Below are positions 23,401 to 35,010 of a DNA stretch of 64,000 nucleotides, piece by piece; position 1 is the first letter of the stretch; every line of letters begins with the position of its first letter. The notes below the pieces were generated by a model. It was not told where the DNA came from. It worked only from the letters and a program-made list of their open reading frames with translations, and ran no database searches. A program made the translations under genes and the position numbers. Location: positions 17,985,706-18,049,705 of the forward strand of contig NC_092693.1 in NCBI RefSeq assembly GCF_964275005.1. The letters are read 5' to 3'. Source of the stretch: Diadema setosum (Eukaryota; Echinodermata; Echinoidea; Diadematoida; Diadematidae).

Positions 23401-23992
23401 CAAGTACAATATATATCTGTACAAAAGCTTCATTCACAGTCCATCATTCTTTCCCTGACCGCACCCTCTCTCCCTTGCTCTCTTGATTACATATGCATTA
23501 CAGCAAAGAAGTATGACCCATAAAAATGGATTTGACTGGTATGGCACGTGCAGATAATCAAATTTATTCTAAATTCAAAATCTTATTCTTGTCTTGCGCA
23601 GCACAAGGTATACCATCGAGCAAAGCAACTTTAATACAACTTACAACACGGGCTACAGCACTTGGCTTGGTATACGTACATTCCGCCAAAAATCACAGTT
23701 TCCTTGCACTAACTTGAGACCGATATGCATGGTTCATATTACACCTCACACGAGCTATAATATGGCTTAAACTTCAGGTAAATGTACACGCTTGTCAGAG
23801 ATCAATGCAATGTTTTCTTTGTCCTAATCAATATTTTCCGAGTAAGTCGACATGTTATTACTCATTTTCATTTACCAAAGATCACAGGCACATATAGATG
23901 ACTCGCTCAAATGGGATCAATGTAATTTAAGAAGGAAGTCTCATAATGTTTGATTTTTTTTTTTTCAGTTTTCACTCAACCACTCGTCGTCC

Positions 23993-24096
23993 CTACAAAT
24001 GAGTACCTGAGGTAAATTCGTTCTCGACTGCGCTGACCTTCATCCTGCCGTAATAGCATGATGCCACAAAATTCGAGAAAGCCACGATAAAGGCAC
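23993..24096 (-). CDS. PIP4P/TMEM55-like paralog M, terminal exon
   Basis: On the minus strand, acceptor TTAATCTAG is followed by GT GCC..., completing the Gly codon begun by the 55-nt exon at 28553-28607. It encodes AFIVAFSNFVASCYYGRMK, a hydrophobic membrane segment, then VSAVENEFTSGTHL and TAG. PIP4P proteins end in a second transmembrane helix followed by a CYWG-type motif and a short polar tail, as here. Paralog R has the equivalent exon at 53630-53727 with a 9-nt insertion and a different tail. An AATAAA-like signal lies further downstream on this strand near 23565. Confidence 0.75.
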
Positions 24097-24189
24097 CTAG
24101 ATTAATGAAACAGAGAGAACAAGGATATTTTATACTCTGCTGTTTCTTACTGGTATATCAAGACTCAAAAATCAAGAACAGAACTGGCC

Positions 24190-24387
24190 TTGATTTTAAA
24201 TTGCTCACAGACAGATTCACAGATACAGACACAAATACACACAGACTGAGACACGAGGACACAGACAGAGTCACTGACATAGAGAGTCCCAGAACATGCA
24301 TAGATACAGAACTCACACACAGTCACAGATACAGACATAGACACACACTAATGTGGCCTGGACACAGACACAGTCATAGACATACAG
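24190..24387. repeat. CACAGA-type degenerate microsatellite
   Basis: Irregular repeats of CACAGACA/CAGATACAGA, matched in copy 2 at 53845-54085 and continuing after the nested elements at 26695-26870. The tract was split by the foldback insertions between. Confidence 0.85.
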
Positions 24388-24735
24388 ACTTATACTGTAC
24401 AGTACCGGTTGAGGTGAGGATTCAGGTTTATAACATTTTTCGTAAGATACTGAGGAACTTGAATATTCAACGTTTATGTGATGAAAATTGGCCTTGAAAT
24501 GGCTAAGATATAAAAAAGCAATCCTAATAAAATCGACAGGCCACAACTTTTATTAGGCTCTCTTTGTTTTTCCTCGTTTTTAGATATCTCAGTCATTTCA
24601 AAACTGATTTTCATCAAATAAACTTTTGGTTCGCCCTTAGAATGTTCTTTAACATTCATAGAGTGATTTCCAAATATCTCGCAAAACGTTACAAGCAGAA
24701 TCTTCACCTCAACCAGCACTGTACAGTCCCTTTAA
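24388..24735. mobile_element. Foldback MITE with ACTGTACAGT ends
   Basis: Left ACTGTACAGTACCGGTTGAGG and right CCTCAACCAGCACTGTACAGT are inverted, with the arms continuing (GAATCTTCACC, AACGT, AATATCTC). It splits the CACAGA tract. Copy 2 lacks it. Confidence 0.8.
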
Positions 24736-24764
24736 ACATGGACAGTCATAGAGACAGTAATACC

Positions 24765-26692
24765 CCCATTCCACAGAGATTTCTTCTCATCGGTCACCGT
24801 CGGAAGCAAAGTTTGATGTTTCCGGCCACCCATCAAAATGTATCCAGTCGCAGTCTGATGAATCCAGCGTGTGTTGGTTGACTATCGAGTCAGTCTCAGA
24901 CCTGTCGTGCGTGATCCTCACTGGACGATCTTACCTCACTGGATCACCCCGGTGTGTCTGACACTGACCTGATGGTCGACCATCACAAGTCGGATTCATC
25001 AGACTACCATCCGACACACTTCGGTGGGTGGCCTGAAGCAAGAAACTCTGCTTCAGACGAGTGACCAATGAGAAAAAAACATTCTAAAGGCCCGGTCCCA
25101 CTGCACTTACGGATGCAAAGAGTATGTAAAGCGTACAAAAAATCTTGCCATCCGTTGGAAAACGCTACGAATCCGCTGTGTACCCATCGCATACGTGTTT
25201 CATCCGCTCTATCCATCGATCATCCGTCCACTGTGATTTCAAGGCCCGGTCCCACTGGCCGACGGACACAAAGCGTATGCAGAGAGGACACAGCGGACGA
25301 GCAAAATTTCGGGGATGGCTTCATCCGCTTTCATCCGCTCCAGAAATTGACAAAATTGGCGAAAATTGGCGGTAACAGAACGGAAATAGAACGGACGTGG
25401 GTAGTATGTAGCGGGGATGTTAAACGGATGTTCATCGGAAGCCTAGCGGATGAAAGCGGATGGAAGGGGATGACAGCTCCGACGGGGTTACCGGAGATAA
25501 TTGCGAAACGGACGCATAGCAGAAAAAGCGGATGCAGAGTGGATGCAGAGCGGATGCAGAGCGGATGCAGAGGGGATGCTTTCGAAATGCTTTATATACG
25601 AGATGCATACGCTTACATCCTTTCTATTAACGTGCTATTAACGATGTAAAGACGTTCCACGTACCATATCTTTCCTCCCTCTTTCCGTTTTTAGCTGCAG
25701 CGGATGTGAGTTGCGAGGATGCCCAGAGGATGCAGAGAGGATGCAGCGGACGCTTAAGGGATGCCGCACGGACATACAACGTTTGTTGCTCGTATGTCGC
25801 GGATTTACATCGTACACAGCGGAAAGTTCATCCGTTCTAAAAGTTTTAAGCAGCTTAAAACTTTTTGCGCGGATGAAATCACAGTGGACGGATGCTCGAT
25901 GGATAGAGCGGATGAAACACGTATGCGATGGGTACACAGCGGATTCGTAGCGTTTTCCAACGGATGGCAAGATTTTTTTGTACGCTTTACATCCTCTTTG
26001 CATCCGTAAGTGCAGTGGGACCGGGCCTTCATCCGCGCAAAAAGTTTTAAGCTGCTTAAAACTTTTAGAACGGATGAACTTTCCGTTGTGTACGATGTAA
26101 ATCCGCGACATACGAGCAACAAACGTTGTATGTCCGTGCGGGATCCCTTAAACGTCCGCTGCATCCTCTCTACATCCTCTGGGCATCCTCGCAACTCACA
26201 TCCGCTGCAGCTAAAAACGGAAAGAGGGAGGAAAGATATGGTACGTGGATCGTCTTTACATCGTTAATAGCACGTTAATAGTGAGGATGTAAGCGTATGC
26301 ATCTCTTATATAAAGCATTTCGAAAGCATCCCCCTGCATCCGCTCTGCATCCGCTCTGCATCCACTCTGCATCCGCTTTTTCTGCTTTGCGTCCGTTTCG
26401 CAATTATCTCCGGTAACCCCTTCGGAGCTGTCATCCCCTTCCATCCGCTTTCATCCGCTTTCATCCGCTAGGCTTCCGATGAACATCCGTTTAACATCCC
26501 CGCTACATACTACCCACGTCCGTTCTATTTCCGTTCTGTTACCGCCAATTTTCGCCAATTTTGTCAATTTCTGGAGCGGATGAAAGCGGATAAAACCATC
26601 CCCGAAATTTTGCTCGTCCGCTGTGTCCTTTCTGCATACGCTTTGTGTCCGTCGGCCAGTGGGACCGGGCCTTTTGGAATGGGAGTATAAGT
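24765..26692. mobile_element. Outer foldback MITE (CCCCATTCCA ends) hosting a nested element
   Basis: CCCCCATTCCACAGAG at the left is inverted at the right as TTGGAATGGGAGTAT. The left part (24765-25087) itself folds: GGATTCATCAGACT, GTGTGTC and ATTGGTCACTCG-type blocks are inverted between 24780-24870 and 25000-25070. The rest is the GGCCCGGTCCCAC complex inserted near its right end. Confidence 0.7.
25088..26676. mobile_element. Composite GGCCCGGTCCCAC foldback element
   Basis: Two interleaved inverted repeats: arm A 25088-25233 is inverted at about 25870-26030, and arm B 25234-25870 is inverted at about 26030-26676. Both families start AAGGCCCGGTCCCACTG. Arm B carries tandem GGATGCAGAGC and GGATGAAAGC units. 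A single B-type arm also occurs at 59930-60355. Open frames on both strands are mirror images and not genes. Confidence 0.88.
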
Positions 26693-27499
26693 CATAGACA
26701 CACATAGGCCTTACACAGACTAAGACACGGACCGCAACTACAGACACAGACACACAGACAGAGGCATTAACACACAGACACGGGCATGATACAGACAAAC
26801 ATGCAGTCAAAGACACAGATACTAGTAAGTCACATATAGATATATACACAGACAATTACAGTCAAAAGGCATGCACACACATCCACATATCTTTCTTGCT
26901 TGCTGTTCTTTCTCCCCCATTTGCACACATTTATATAAGCAAATTTTGATGCAACTGTACATATTCAAGATAATCATCAAATAAAACAGAACACATACAG
27001 AACATAGAACTGCATTAACGTATAACCCCTCATGTGATCACACATTACACAATATCTTGCCATGCTTTTTAATCAGCCTTCAGATCATTCCTCCAAAATT
27101 GACCCTATATGTGACGCCAAGCTCAAAATCCACAAAAAGTATGCTAAAATGATTTCCACTTTTCTACATAAAGAGTAAGCTCTAAGCATTGAAATGATAA
27201 TAATGTAACTTGTTGTTATTTTGGACCATCCCTAGCCATTCAAAAAGTGAAAATGGAGAAAACACTAGGGCCACTCAGGTATGTTATGCAGAAGCATCAG
27301 TGAAAACACAATTGAAGCAGTATCTGTTCAAAAAATATATATTGTCCAGGAAAACCAATATCTCAATTTTGGTTTTAAGACCAGGCGTCCACTAGGGCGC
27401 GGACTAGACGCAGACAAGACCCGGAAAGCAAATTTGGTATTCCGCACTCGTTCGGCAACCTCTCCGCACGTTCCTGAAAGTGTCCGTTCACTGTCCTAA
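26693..27499. other. CACAGA tract remnant and unassigned spacer
   Basis: 26693-26870 continues the CACAGA tract. 27365-27490 resembles one end of another element (GGCGTCCACTAGGGCGCGGAC). The rest is AT-rich with no exon. Confidence 0.5.
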
Positions 27500-28110
27500 A
27501 CATGTCCGGGGTGAATTAAATCTCTGAATTTCAAGCCTAAACATGCATAATTCTCCCTTGTGTGAGTCCCACACCCTCTCCCTGAATATATATTTGTCTT
27601 GCTTTGATAAGGAAAAAATGAATATTTCATTAGTATACTCGAGGGTGCATTAGATATCTGAATTTCCAGCCTAAACATGCAAAATTCTCCCCCGTGCCCT
27701 CCCACATCCTCTCCCCGACACAATTTCCCGAATATGTATTTGTTTTGCTTCTTTGACAGAAAAAAAAAAATCGAAAATTTCACAAATAGGGTGCATCAGA
27801 TCTCCGAATTTTAAGTCTGAAAATGCAAAAATCTCCCCGTGTGAAAGGGGGTATCCCCACCCCCTCCCCCGTCTGTTTCCTTGAACACTTCTTTTTTTTT
27901 TCCTGATTTTTTTATTTAAAAAAAAAGTGAATATCTTACCAATAGTGTGCACTATTCCATCTCTGTATTTCAAGTCTGAAAATGCAAAAATCTCCCTCGT
28001 GTGGGAGGATACCCCTGCCCTTGCTCTGTCGCTCCAGTCCCTCACAGATACATTGTATCTTCAAAGTGTTGCCCCTCCCCCCCCCCCCCCCGTTTTGCAC
28101 CATTTCATAA
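27500..28110. repeat. Four tandem units of about 150 bp
   Basis: Each unit holds GAATTTCAAG(C/T)CT(A/G)AA.ATGCAAAAATCTCCC and a CCCTCCCC block, then a T-rich stretch. Units start near 27510, 27650, 27790 and 27945. Copy 2 has the flanking units at 54095-54243 and 56785-57030, split by the 2.5-kb foldback element. Confidence 0.85.
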
Positions 28111-28552
28111 TTATATAATTTGCTTGCAACATATCGAAAGAGCCTACTAAGAAACGTACGTGGTTGATGCGATTTGACTGGATGATGAGTTGTTTTGGAG
28201 TATTTTATGTGCAATCCAAAGGGAGAACTCGGCCGCCGATCAAAGCGAGGCTAAATTGTCCCTGAGTCTGAGTTAGCCTGTCCCCAATCAAGTAAAAGGT
28301 CTCAGAATTCAACTCCGTCGAACCTTTTTGGTTCATATTTCCCATTTTTGTCGCTACCCACCGAATATCTTCTTATTAAAACATTATTCCACACAACTTA
28401 GGCATACATGTACACTTTGGAGTGAAATTTGACAATTCTGCAGGCGTACTGGGAATATGCTTTACCTTTAAGTCTATACTGCAGTAAGTCTATTTCAATC
28501 TTTTTGTACAGAAGGGCCAAACCCAAATCTTGCACATCTCTCCAAAACTTAC

Positions 28553-28607
28553 CTGCCCAGAAAACGGAGATACCTCCCAAGAGTTGGCCTGGGAGATATG
28601 TTCCAAC
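28553..28607 (-). CDS. PIP4P/TMEM55-like paralog M, 55-nt exon
   Basis: Between acceptor TATCATTTAG and donor GTAAGT on the minus strand, 55 nt encode VGTYLPGQLLGGISVFWA plus one base. The preceding exon (34232-34334) ends ...GIGVN in phase 0, giving GIGVN-VGT, comparable with the GVGLT-VGT at the end of the first transmembrane helix in PIP4P. The leftover G joins the terminal exon in phase. The paralog R exon (57747-57801) has identical length and borders but 14 of 55 bases differ, 13 of them replacing amino acids, while introns on both sides differ by about 5%. Confidence 0.72.
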
Positions 28608-28754
28608 CTAAATGATAAATAACAGACACAAATGTAAATGTAAGTGCTAGAAACTAATGTACAAGCAGTGACACCATTTTGCATTCAAACACAAGTAAAG
28701 TTGAGGATTAAGGATTGAGAAAGAAATCCAACAACATAAACATAAAATGAACTA

Positions 28755-31700
28755 GAACTATTACTGAATGTGACTAATATCCCACCTTAAAGGCACATGG
28801 CAACACACTGTTCAACAATGACAAAAGATGATAAATTCAGCACATCTACTATACCGGTTACATGTGGCAAATTTGGTGCCAAATTCTTAATGAAAAGTTA
28901 GCGCTCAATCCAAGTTATTTCTGTGAGCTTTATATATATTGAAAAATAAAAGTGTTGTTGCCATGGCAACACATTGTTCATCATTGCTAAAAGATGTGCT
29001 TTGCACATCTGAAACTTAAATTGATCAAATGTGATAAACCAGTCAAATGCTCAAAAACTAAAGGAGTCGGCTAAATCCACTGGTAATTTGTATGATTTCC
29101 ATTCAAAAAATGCTGTTACTGATTGGCATCACATTGTCCAACAATGACAAAATATGAAGTCTGCACATGCTACAATGATGACAAGTGCCAAATTTCGAGC
29201 CAAATGCTAAAAAACTGAGGAAAGTTGGCTCAATCCACAATATTTTTGCATGCTTTATACTGAAAAAAAAATGCTGTTACCACAGCAAAACATTGTTCAT
29301 CATTGCTAAAATATGTTTTGCACATCTGAAATTAATATCATGTAAAATCTGCCATATCTCACGTCAAATGCATAAAAACTGTGGGAGTTGACTAAATCCA
29401 CTGTAATTTGCATGACCTTCTTTCAAAAAATGTTCTTACCACGGCAACACTTAAAACAGAAGTCTGCACATCTATATGCTACAGGGAACACATGTGCCAA
29501 ATTTCATGTCAAATGCTGACAAAACGGAAAAATTAGCAAAATCTACAATATTTTTATATGATTTTCATTAAAAAGAAATTGCTGTTACCATGGCACATAT
29601 TGTTCAAGGTAATGAATAGAGATAAAGTTTGCACATACTACATCGGTCACATGTGACAAATTTCACGTCAAACGTTAAAAGAAATGAGGGAATGAATCAA
29701 ATCCACACTACGTTTGTATGATTTTCATTGAAAAATGTTACCATGGCAACACATGGTTCGACAATGACAAAAGGTAAGGTCTGGACATCTACATATTGTA
29801 GCGGTCACATGAGCCAAATTTCAGGTCAAATGCTCAAAAACTGATGGAGTAATCCACATATTTTTGTATGATTTGTATAAAAACCGCTGTTGCCATGGCA
29901 ACCGATTTCTTAACTCTAAAGACACTAGAACTACACTGAATGTGATAAATATCCCCACCTAAACCTGAGGGAGTTAGTCACTACGCAGTATTTTTGTAAG
30001 GTTTCTTTTAACTTAAATATGGTTGCCATGGCCATGCATTGCTAAACACTGACAAAAGACGTGTTTTGCTCACCTTAAAACTACAGGTTTGGTAATACAT
30101 GTACGTGTCAAATGTTCAGACACTGGGGGAGTTAACGTAGACCGCCATATCTTTGTGATTTTTATTTTGAAATATTGTTATCATGGAAGCACAGTGTGAC
30201 GACAATAAAAGATGATGTGTGCATAATGTTATTTCGTAGGGGTCACGCATGCCAAATTTCAAGTCAAATGTTAAAAAACTGAGATAGTTAAATCCAGAAT
30301 TATGATTTAAACCAAAATATGCTGTTATCATAGCAAAAAATTGTTCAACAATTTAATGAAAGATAGATTTTGCACATCTATGCACTATTCGGGTAACATG
30401 TGTCAAATTTTAAGCAAAATGCTGAAATATAATACTATACGATATTTTTGTATCATGGTCATACGTATTGAAAAAATGATATTACCATTGCAACTCATCA
30501 TTCATGTCATTATTGCTGAAAATGTGTTTTATACATAAAAAATGTATATTGGTCAAATGTACCAAAGCTCATGTCATATGCTCAAAAACTGAGGGAGTTA
30601 GCTAAATCCAATGGTAATTTCCATGATTTTCATGAAAAATGTTGTTACCATGACAACACATTATCCAAAAATGACAAAATATGAAGTCTGCACATCTACA
30701 AGCTAGAGCAATTACATGTGCGAAATCCAAGCTTAATTCTAAAAGAAATTTGGGGAATTAGGCAAAATTTACACTTTTTCTGTATGATTTTCATCAAAAC
30801 TTCATGTTACAATTAATGGCAAAACATTGCTCAACAATGAAAAGAAATGAGATTTTCAACATTTGCATACTTTAGTGGCCACATGTGGCAATGAGGGAAT
30901 GTACAAAATTCTCAATATTTTTGTATGATTTTCCTTTAAAAATTGTTGTTACCATGGCAACACATTGTTCTAAAATGACATGAGATAAAGTCTGCACATG
31001 AACACATTGTAGCGGTCGCATGTACCAAATATCATGTAAAATGCTCTAAAACTGAGGGAGTTAGGTCACTCCACATAATTATTTTTGTATGATTTGTAAA
31101 AAACTGCAGTTACCATGGCAACTGATCTCTAAATACTCATGAAAAAAAGGTGTCTGGCACAACTGCACATTACATTGATGGCATGTGCCAAATTTAGGCT
31201 GAATTGCTTTAAAACCGAGAGAGTAGTTTAATTCACAACAGTTTGTGTGATCTTTATGAAATTTCCCATTGCCATGACAATGCATTATGCGATCCTGACA
31301 AGGAAGGTGTTTTCTACATTTCTACATGACAGCGGTCACACATGCCAAATTTGGGGTCAGTTGCTGAAAAACTGAGGGAGTTAGGTAAATTTTCATGTGA
31401 ATTGCATTAAAACGGAGAGCAGTTCGATCCACATTTTGTGATTTTTACGAAATTTTTACTAATAAAAAGGTGTGTTGCACATCTACCTATGATAGGGGTC
31501 ACACATGCCAAATTTTAGGTCAATTGCTCAAAAAAATCAGAGAGTATTTTGAGACACATTTTGCACGATTTTAATGAAAATTTGTCGTTACCATATTTAC
31601 GCATTACTCAACACAGATGAAAAAAAGTGTGTCTTACACATCTACCTGTGATAGTGGTCACACATGGCAAATTTTACAATTACCTAAAAAAAAAAAAAAA

Positions 31701-31793
31701 AAAAAATGAGAGAGTAGTTCTAGCCACAAGATTTTGCAAACGACCGACTGCATGACCGACCGCCTGACCTCAGAGTGATTCCTATATATTATA
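28755..31793. repeat. Divergent tandem array, monomer about 155 bp, copy 1
   Basis: About 19 monomers with the order: GTTACCATGGCAACACATTGTTC, ACAATGACAAAAG, TCTGCACATCTAC, GTCACATGTGCCAAATTTCA, GTCAAATGCTCAAAAACTGAGG, GAGTTAG, TAAATCCAC, ATATTTTTGTATGATTTTCAT. Spacing between successive CCATGG cores is mostly 140-170 bp. Perfect GTT(A/G)CCATGGCAAC occurs at 28957, 29737, 29889, 30948 and 31109. The same higher-order sequence of variant monomers recurs in 61405-63710. No coding potential. Confidence 0.95.
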
Positions 31794-32515
31794 ACATAGG
31801 CTGTAGAATCTCTGCAATCTGATTGGTCAATTGTTATGCATTGATTTTTACTGATCCACACTGAGCCATGCGTCCGGTAAAATCCCAACGCATAGGCATG
31901 CGTCCAATAAAATCCCAACGCATGGCTCAAGTCTTTTACTGTGTTGTAGGTGTACCGGAAGCATGATGGAGAAAATGGTTGTATTTCATGAATTTACGGG
32001 CCCATTTTATAACACAAATGATGCACAGGCCTATTCCGTGGATCAGTGAGAATTAAATGCTCTCGTTTAATTTTAGAACGGTCTAAAACCCACGAGCGCA
32101 AAGTTTCCAAAGATGCAATAATATTTGTGATGTATTAGATGATGTTGCTCTAACTGTTGATTTTAATTTAATATTGAAGAAATATAATCATGCAGCTTTT
32201 CTTGGTATTCAAATCCATTGACATTAAATAGAATTAGCATTTTGATTATGTAAAACTTAAGGTTTCAAAGAGTGTTGGCATCTTACACAAACTAAAAACT
32301 TGCTTACCCAGATCTGCTCTCGTTACTTTGTTTAATTCGTTAATATTACCCAGATTCAGCTTTCCTGTCGTCTGGAACTCCAAATAACATTAGGTCATGT
32401 TAAAACCTTAAGATTGTTCAAAAATTCCCTCAAAAGATCGTTATAACTGAATTATTGAATTTTTCATGAAAAGTTGATCTCCCTTATTCAATTTGTACTT
32501 AAATATTGTGGTATT

Positions 32516-32551
<36 letters not shown>

Positions 32552-32672
32552 CTTTTTCCCGTGTTTCCTCATTAGTTTGATTTGTTATAATATATGCCAG
32601 TAAAATTAATAATGAATGAACGAACTGAACTTCAATGCAGCGCATGAAAGTTCAAGAAGCAAAAAAATCTTT
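31794..32672. other. Spacer between duplication copies
   Basis: Contains a short direct repeat (GCATGCGTCC..TAAAATCCCAACGCAT, 31865-31925) and a GT microsatellite at 32518-32546. No exon identified. Confidence 0.5.
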
Positions 32673-33977
32673 TTATGCCTCCGCCACGAAGTGGTGCCGG
32701 AGGCATTATGTTTTCGGGTTGTTCGTCCGTACGTACGTCCGTACGTCCGTACGTACGTCCGTACGTCCGTCCGTCCGCTTTCGTTTACGCGATAACTTGA
32801 GTAATATTTACTGGAATTTTACCAAACTTGGTCCAAGTATGAAGTATGATGGGGCAATTATTTGATTAGATTTTGGGTGAAATCGGCTAAAGGTCAAAGG
32901 TCAAGGTCAAATCATGAAATTGTATCCGTTTACGCGATAACTCAAGACTGGGTGGAGCAAATTTCACCAAACTTTGTTGGAGGATGATGTATGATGGGAC
33001 AATTACTTGATTAGTTTTTTCAGTGAAATCGGACAGAGGTCAAAGGTCAAAGATCAAGGTCAAATCCTAAAATTTATCTGTTTACGTGATAACTCAAAAC
33101 TGGATGAAGCAGCTTTCACCAAACTTGGTCCAAGGATGATGTATGATGGGACAATTAGTTGAGTAGATTTTAGTGACATTGGCAAGAGGTCAAAGGTCAA
33201 AAGGTCAAGGTCAATTGCTACAAATGTTGCAATTTCCCCCATATCTATGCAATGCCCGAAGGTATTTTCTTGAAACTTGGTTTGGACATGTACTACTGCG
33301 TAAAGATTCTCCAGAGAGAGTTTCATGTCATAAGGTCAAAGGTCAAAAGGTCAAAGGTTAGGTGAAAATGTTGCAATATTACTTTTCTCGCAAATGGTTC
33401 GATGTATCTTCGTGGAACTTGGTACATATGCATATACTGTCTGGCAGGGATTATCTAGGGAATTTAGGGGTCATGGGTCAATAGTCATGGGTCAAAGGTC
33501 AAGGTCAACTCCTCAAAATTTTACTATTTCCCTCATATACTAGTATATGCAATGCTTGCATTATTAGTTTCAAAACTTAATACATGCATTACCTAATGGA
33601 GATTCTGCGGGAAATTTCCAGCCAAAAGGTCAAAGGTTAAGGGTCAAAGGCCAGGTTTCAATGCCCCCCCCCCCAAAAAAAAAAATATATATATATATAT
33701 ATATATTTTGTACCGTCATCACACTCTTTCTTCGTACCTTGGAAATTACTCAATGCATAAACTTCCCCAAAATTCCCCAAATATGTGTACCTGCACTCTT
33801 AGAAAATTATAGCAAACCCAGTTCAAAACATTTCCGACAAACCTGTCATTTCAATATTTTGCCAGTTATGTGAAACTATCGTGGATCACACATTGTGAAG
33901 ACATTGTACTATACGCCTATTGGGAGAATCATGCATTATGGCGGAGGGATCAGTCGCCATAGCGACATTTCTAGTTG
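32673..33977. mobile_element. CTCCGCC-ended repeat with nuclear-receptor-like DR1 motifs
   Basis: Starts ATGCCTCCGCCACGAAGTGG with a CCGTACGT microsatellite and ends ATTATGGCGGAGGGATCAGTCGCC. It is made of imperfect units of about 150 bp, each with CACCAAACTTGGTCC, GATGATGTATGATGGGACAATTA and a run of AGGTCA half-sites (near 32885, 33035, 33185, 33330, 33490 and 33625). Non-autonomous repeat; no frame. Confidence 0.85.
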
Positions 33978-34231
33978 AATCTGAAACGGACAAGTTGCAT
34001 TTCTGTAAACTACTCTCTCTTCAGCTTCATCTCAGCTATTAAGAGCCCTATGAAATCAACTCGCCCTTTCAATGAAGAGTCCCTTCACAAAAAGCTATAA
34101 ATTTTGTTTGGCTAGTTCGTGCAAAGGCTTGTCTACTACATTCACATTTAAGGAGGAGTTTAAACCACTTTGAATGCACAAGAAGGAGTGTCTGTAGAAT
34201 TTAAACCACATGATCAGGATGCCAAACTTAC

Positions 34232-34334
34232 ATTGACTCCAATGCCAACAACCAGAAAGATGATTCCTGTTACAGCATGCACGTTGCGACGGTTTTTGAC
34301 GAAGCTGGGTCCATCCGCGTACTTATGTACAGAT
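34232..34334 (-). CDS. PIP4P/TMEM55-like paralog M, first transmembrane exon
   Basis: A 103-nt minus-strand exon between CTCACCAG and GTAAGT. After one base completing the previous codon it encodes SVHKYADGPSFVKNRR then NVHAVTGIIFLVVGIGVN, that is, a basic patch followed by a membrane helix, ending in phase 0. PIP4P proteins have an RRR patch, then a helix of the type TIGMICIFIGVGL, directly after the second C-x2-C. Joined to 36570-36622 it gives CHYCRK-ASVHKY. It lies left of the recognisable start of copy 2, so no paralogous copy is present for comparison. Confidence 0.72.
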
Positions 34335-34439
34335 CTGGTGAGGAATATATAATTGATAGAATAATGTACTATGGACTGGTCTTACGTCAAAACACAGAGA
34401 CAAAATTCCCCACAGAATAGGATACAAAAATGAAAAAAG

Positions 34440-34865
34440 GGATAAGAATTATGGAAGATATGACCGTTTGAAATTTCCCTTTTTTTTTTCTTGACCAGTC
34501 CTTATGAATATGCAATTGAACGGGCTGATGATGTCATTCCCTGACAATTTTTATGTATGTTATATATGAAACTCGGAAAAATTGTGATTTTTAGCTGATA
34601 CAAGTAAAAGCATGTTCTCATACCAAGATATATCAGAGTTAACATGTGTTCTTTATCTTTTGTGTGGTTTAAGACAAGCTTTATATCTATGCAGCTGAAA
34701 TATGAGATATTTATCATTTCTGTATAATGAAATCAATAGGAAATTGTGAGAGCATGACATCGTCAACTTGCTGATTTGAATATTCACAAAAACTGGTCAA
34801 GAAGTCTTTTCCGAAAAAACGGGAAATTTCAAAATGTCATATCTTCTGTTTTTCTTCTCCGATGT
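34440..34865. mobile_element. Foldback repeat with GGAAATTTC and TTGACCAGT arms
   Basis: GAAATTTCCCTT...CTTGACCAGTCCTTATGAATATGCAA (34468-34515) is inverted at 34772-34840 (TTGAATATTCACAAAAACTGGTCAAGAAG...GGGAAATTTC). The right arm is also found at 43228-43330. Confidence 0.7.
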
Positions 34866-35010
34866 TTGTAATTTTTGTATAATTCTGTAGGGAATATTTT
34901 TCTCTTTCTTTTGAAGTTATTTTTTTTTTTGGATGGGTTTTCTTTTTGAAACTTTCTCAAGACATTTTAAGTAAGGTTTGTAAAGGGGTCAGTCACGACT
35001 CAGTCATGAT

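Larger units (their letters stand above)
7685..31793 (+). repeat. Tandem segmental duplication, copy 1
   Basis: Blocks matching copy 2 in order: 7685-8167 with 36486-36927; 8860-9030 with 38738-38895; 10202-10680 with 38898-39350; 11030-12010 with 39540-42630; 19760-20760 with 48075-49660; 20770-21120 with 52615-52960; 21860-21960 with 52985-53070; 23480-24390 with 53090-54090; 27690-28680 with 54095-57860; 29300-31793 with 60670-63710. The 28-33 kb offset grows through insertions. The pair is ancient enough for about 5-10% intron divergence. Orientation is direct. Confidence 0.93.

Noticed and set aside
25068..25649. 193-codon open frame and overlapping frames on both strands at 25-26.4 kb
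   Set aside because: They lie in the inverted arms of the GGCCCGGTCCCAC foldback element and reappear in mirror form on the other strand; the same peptide-like strings occur at 59.9-60.4 kb.
27927..28118. Short frames in the 150-bp tandem repeats
   Set aside because: The same peptide fragments recur in every unit on both strands; repeat artefact.
28755..31793. CRISPR-like array
   Set aside because: Monomers are contiguous, divergent and about 155 bp with no short repeat/unique spacer alternation; the sequence is eukaryotic.
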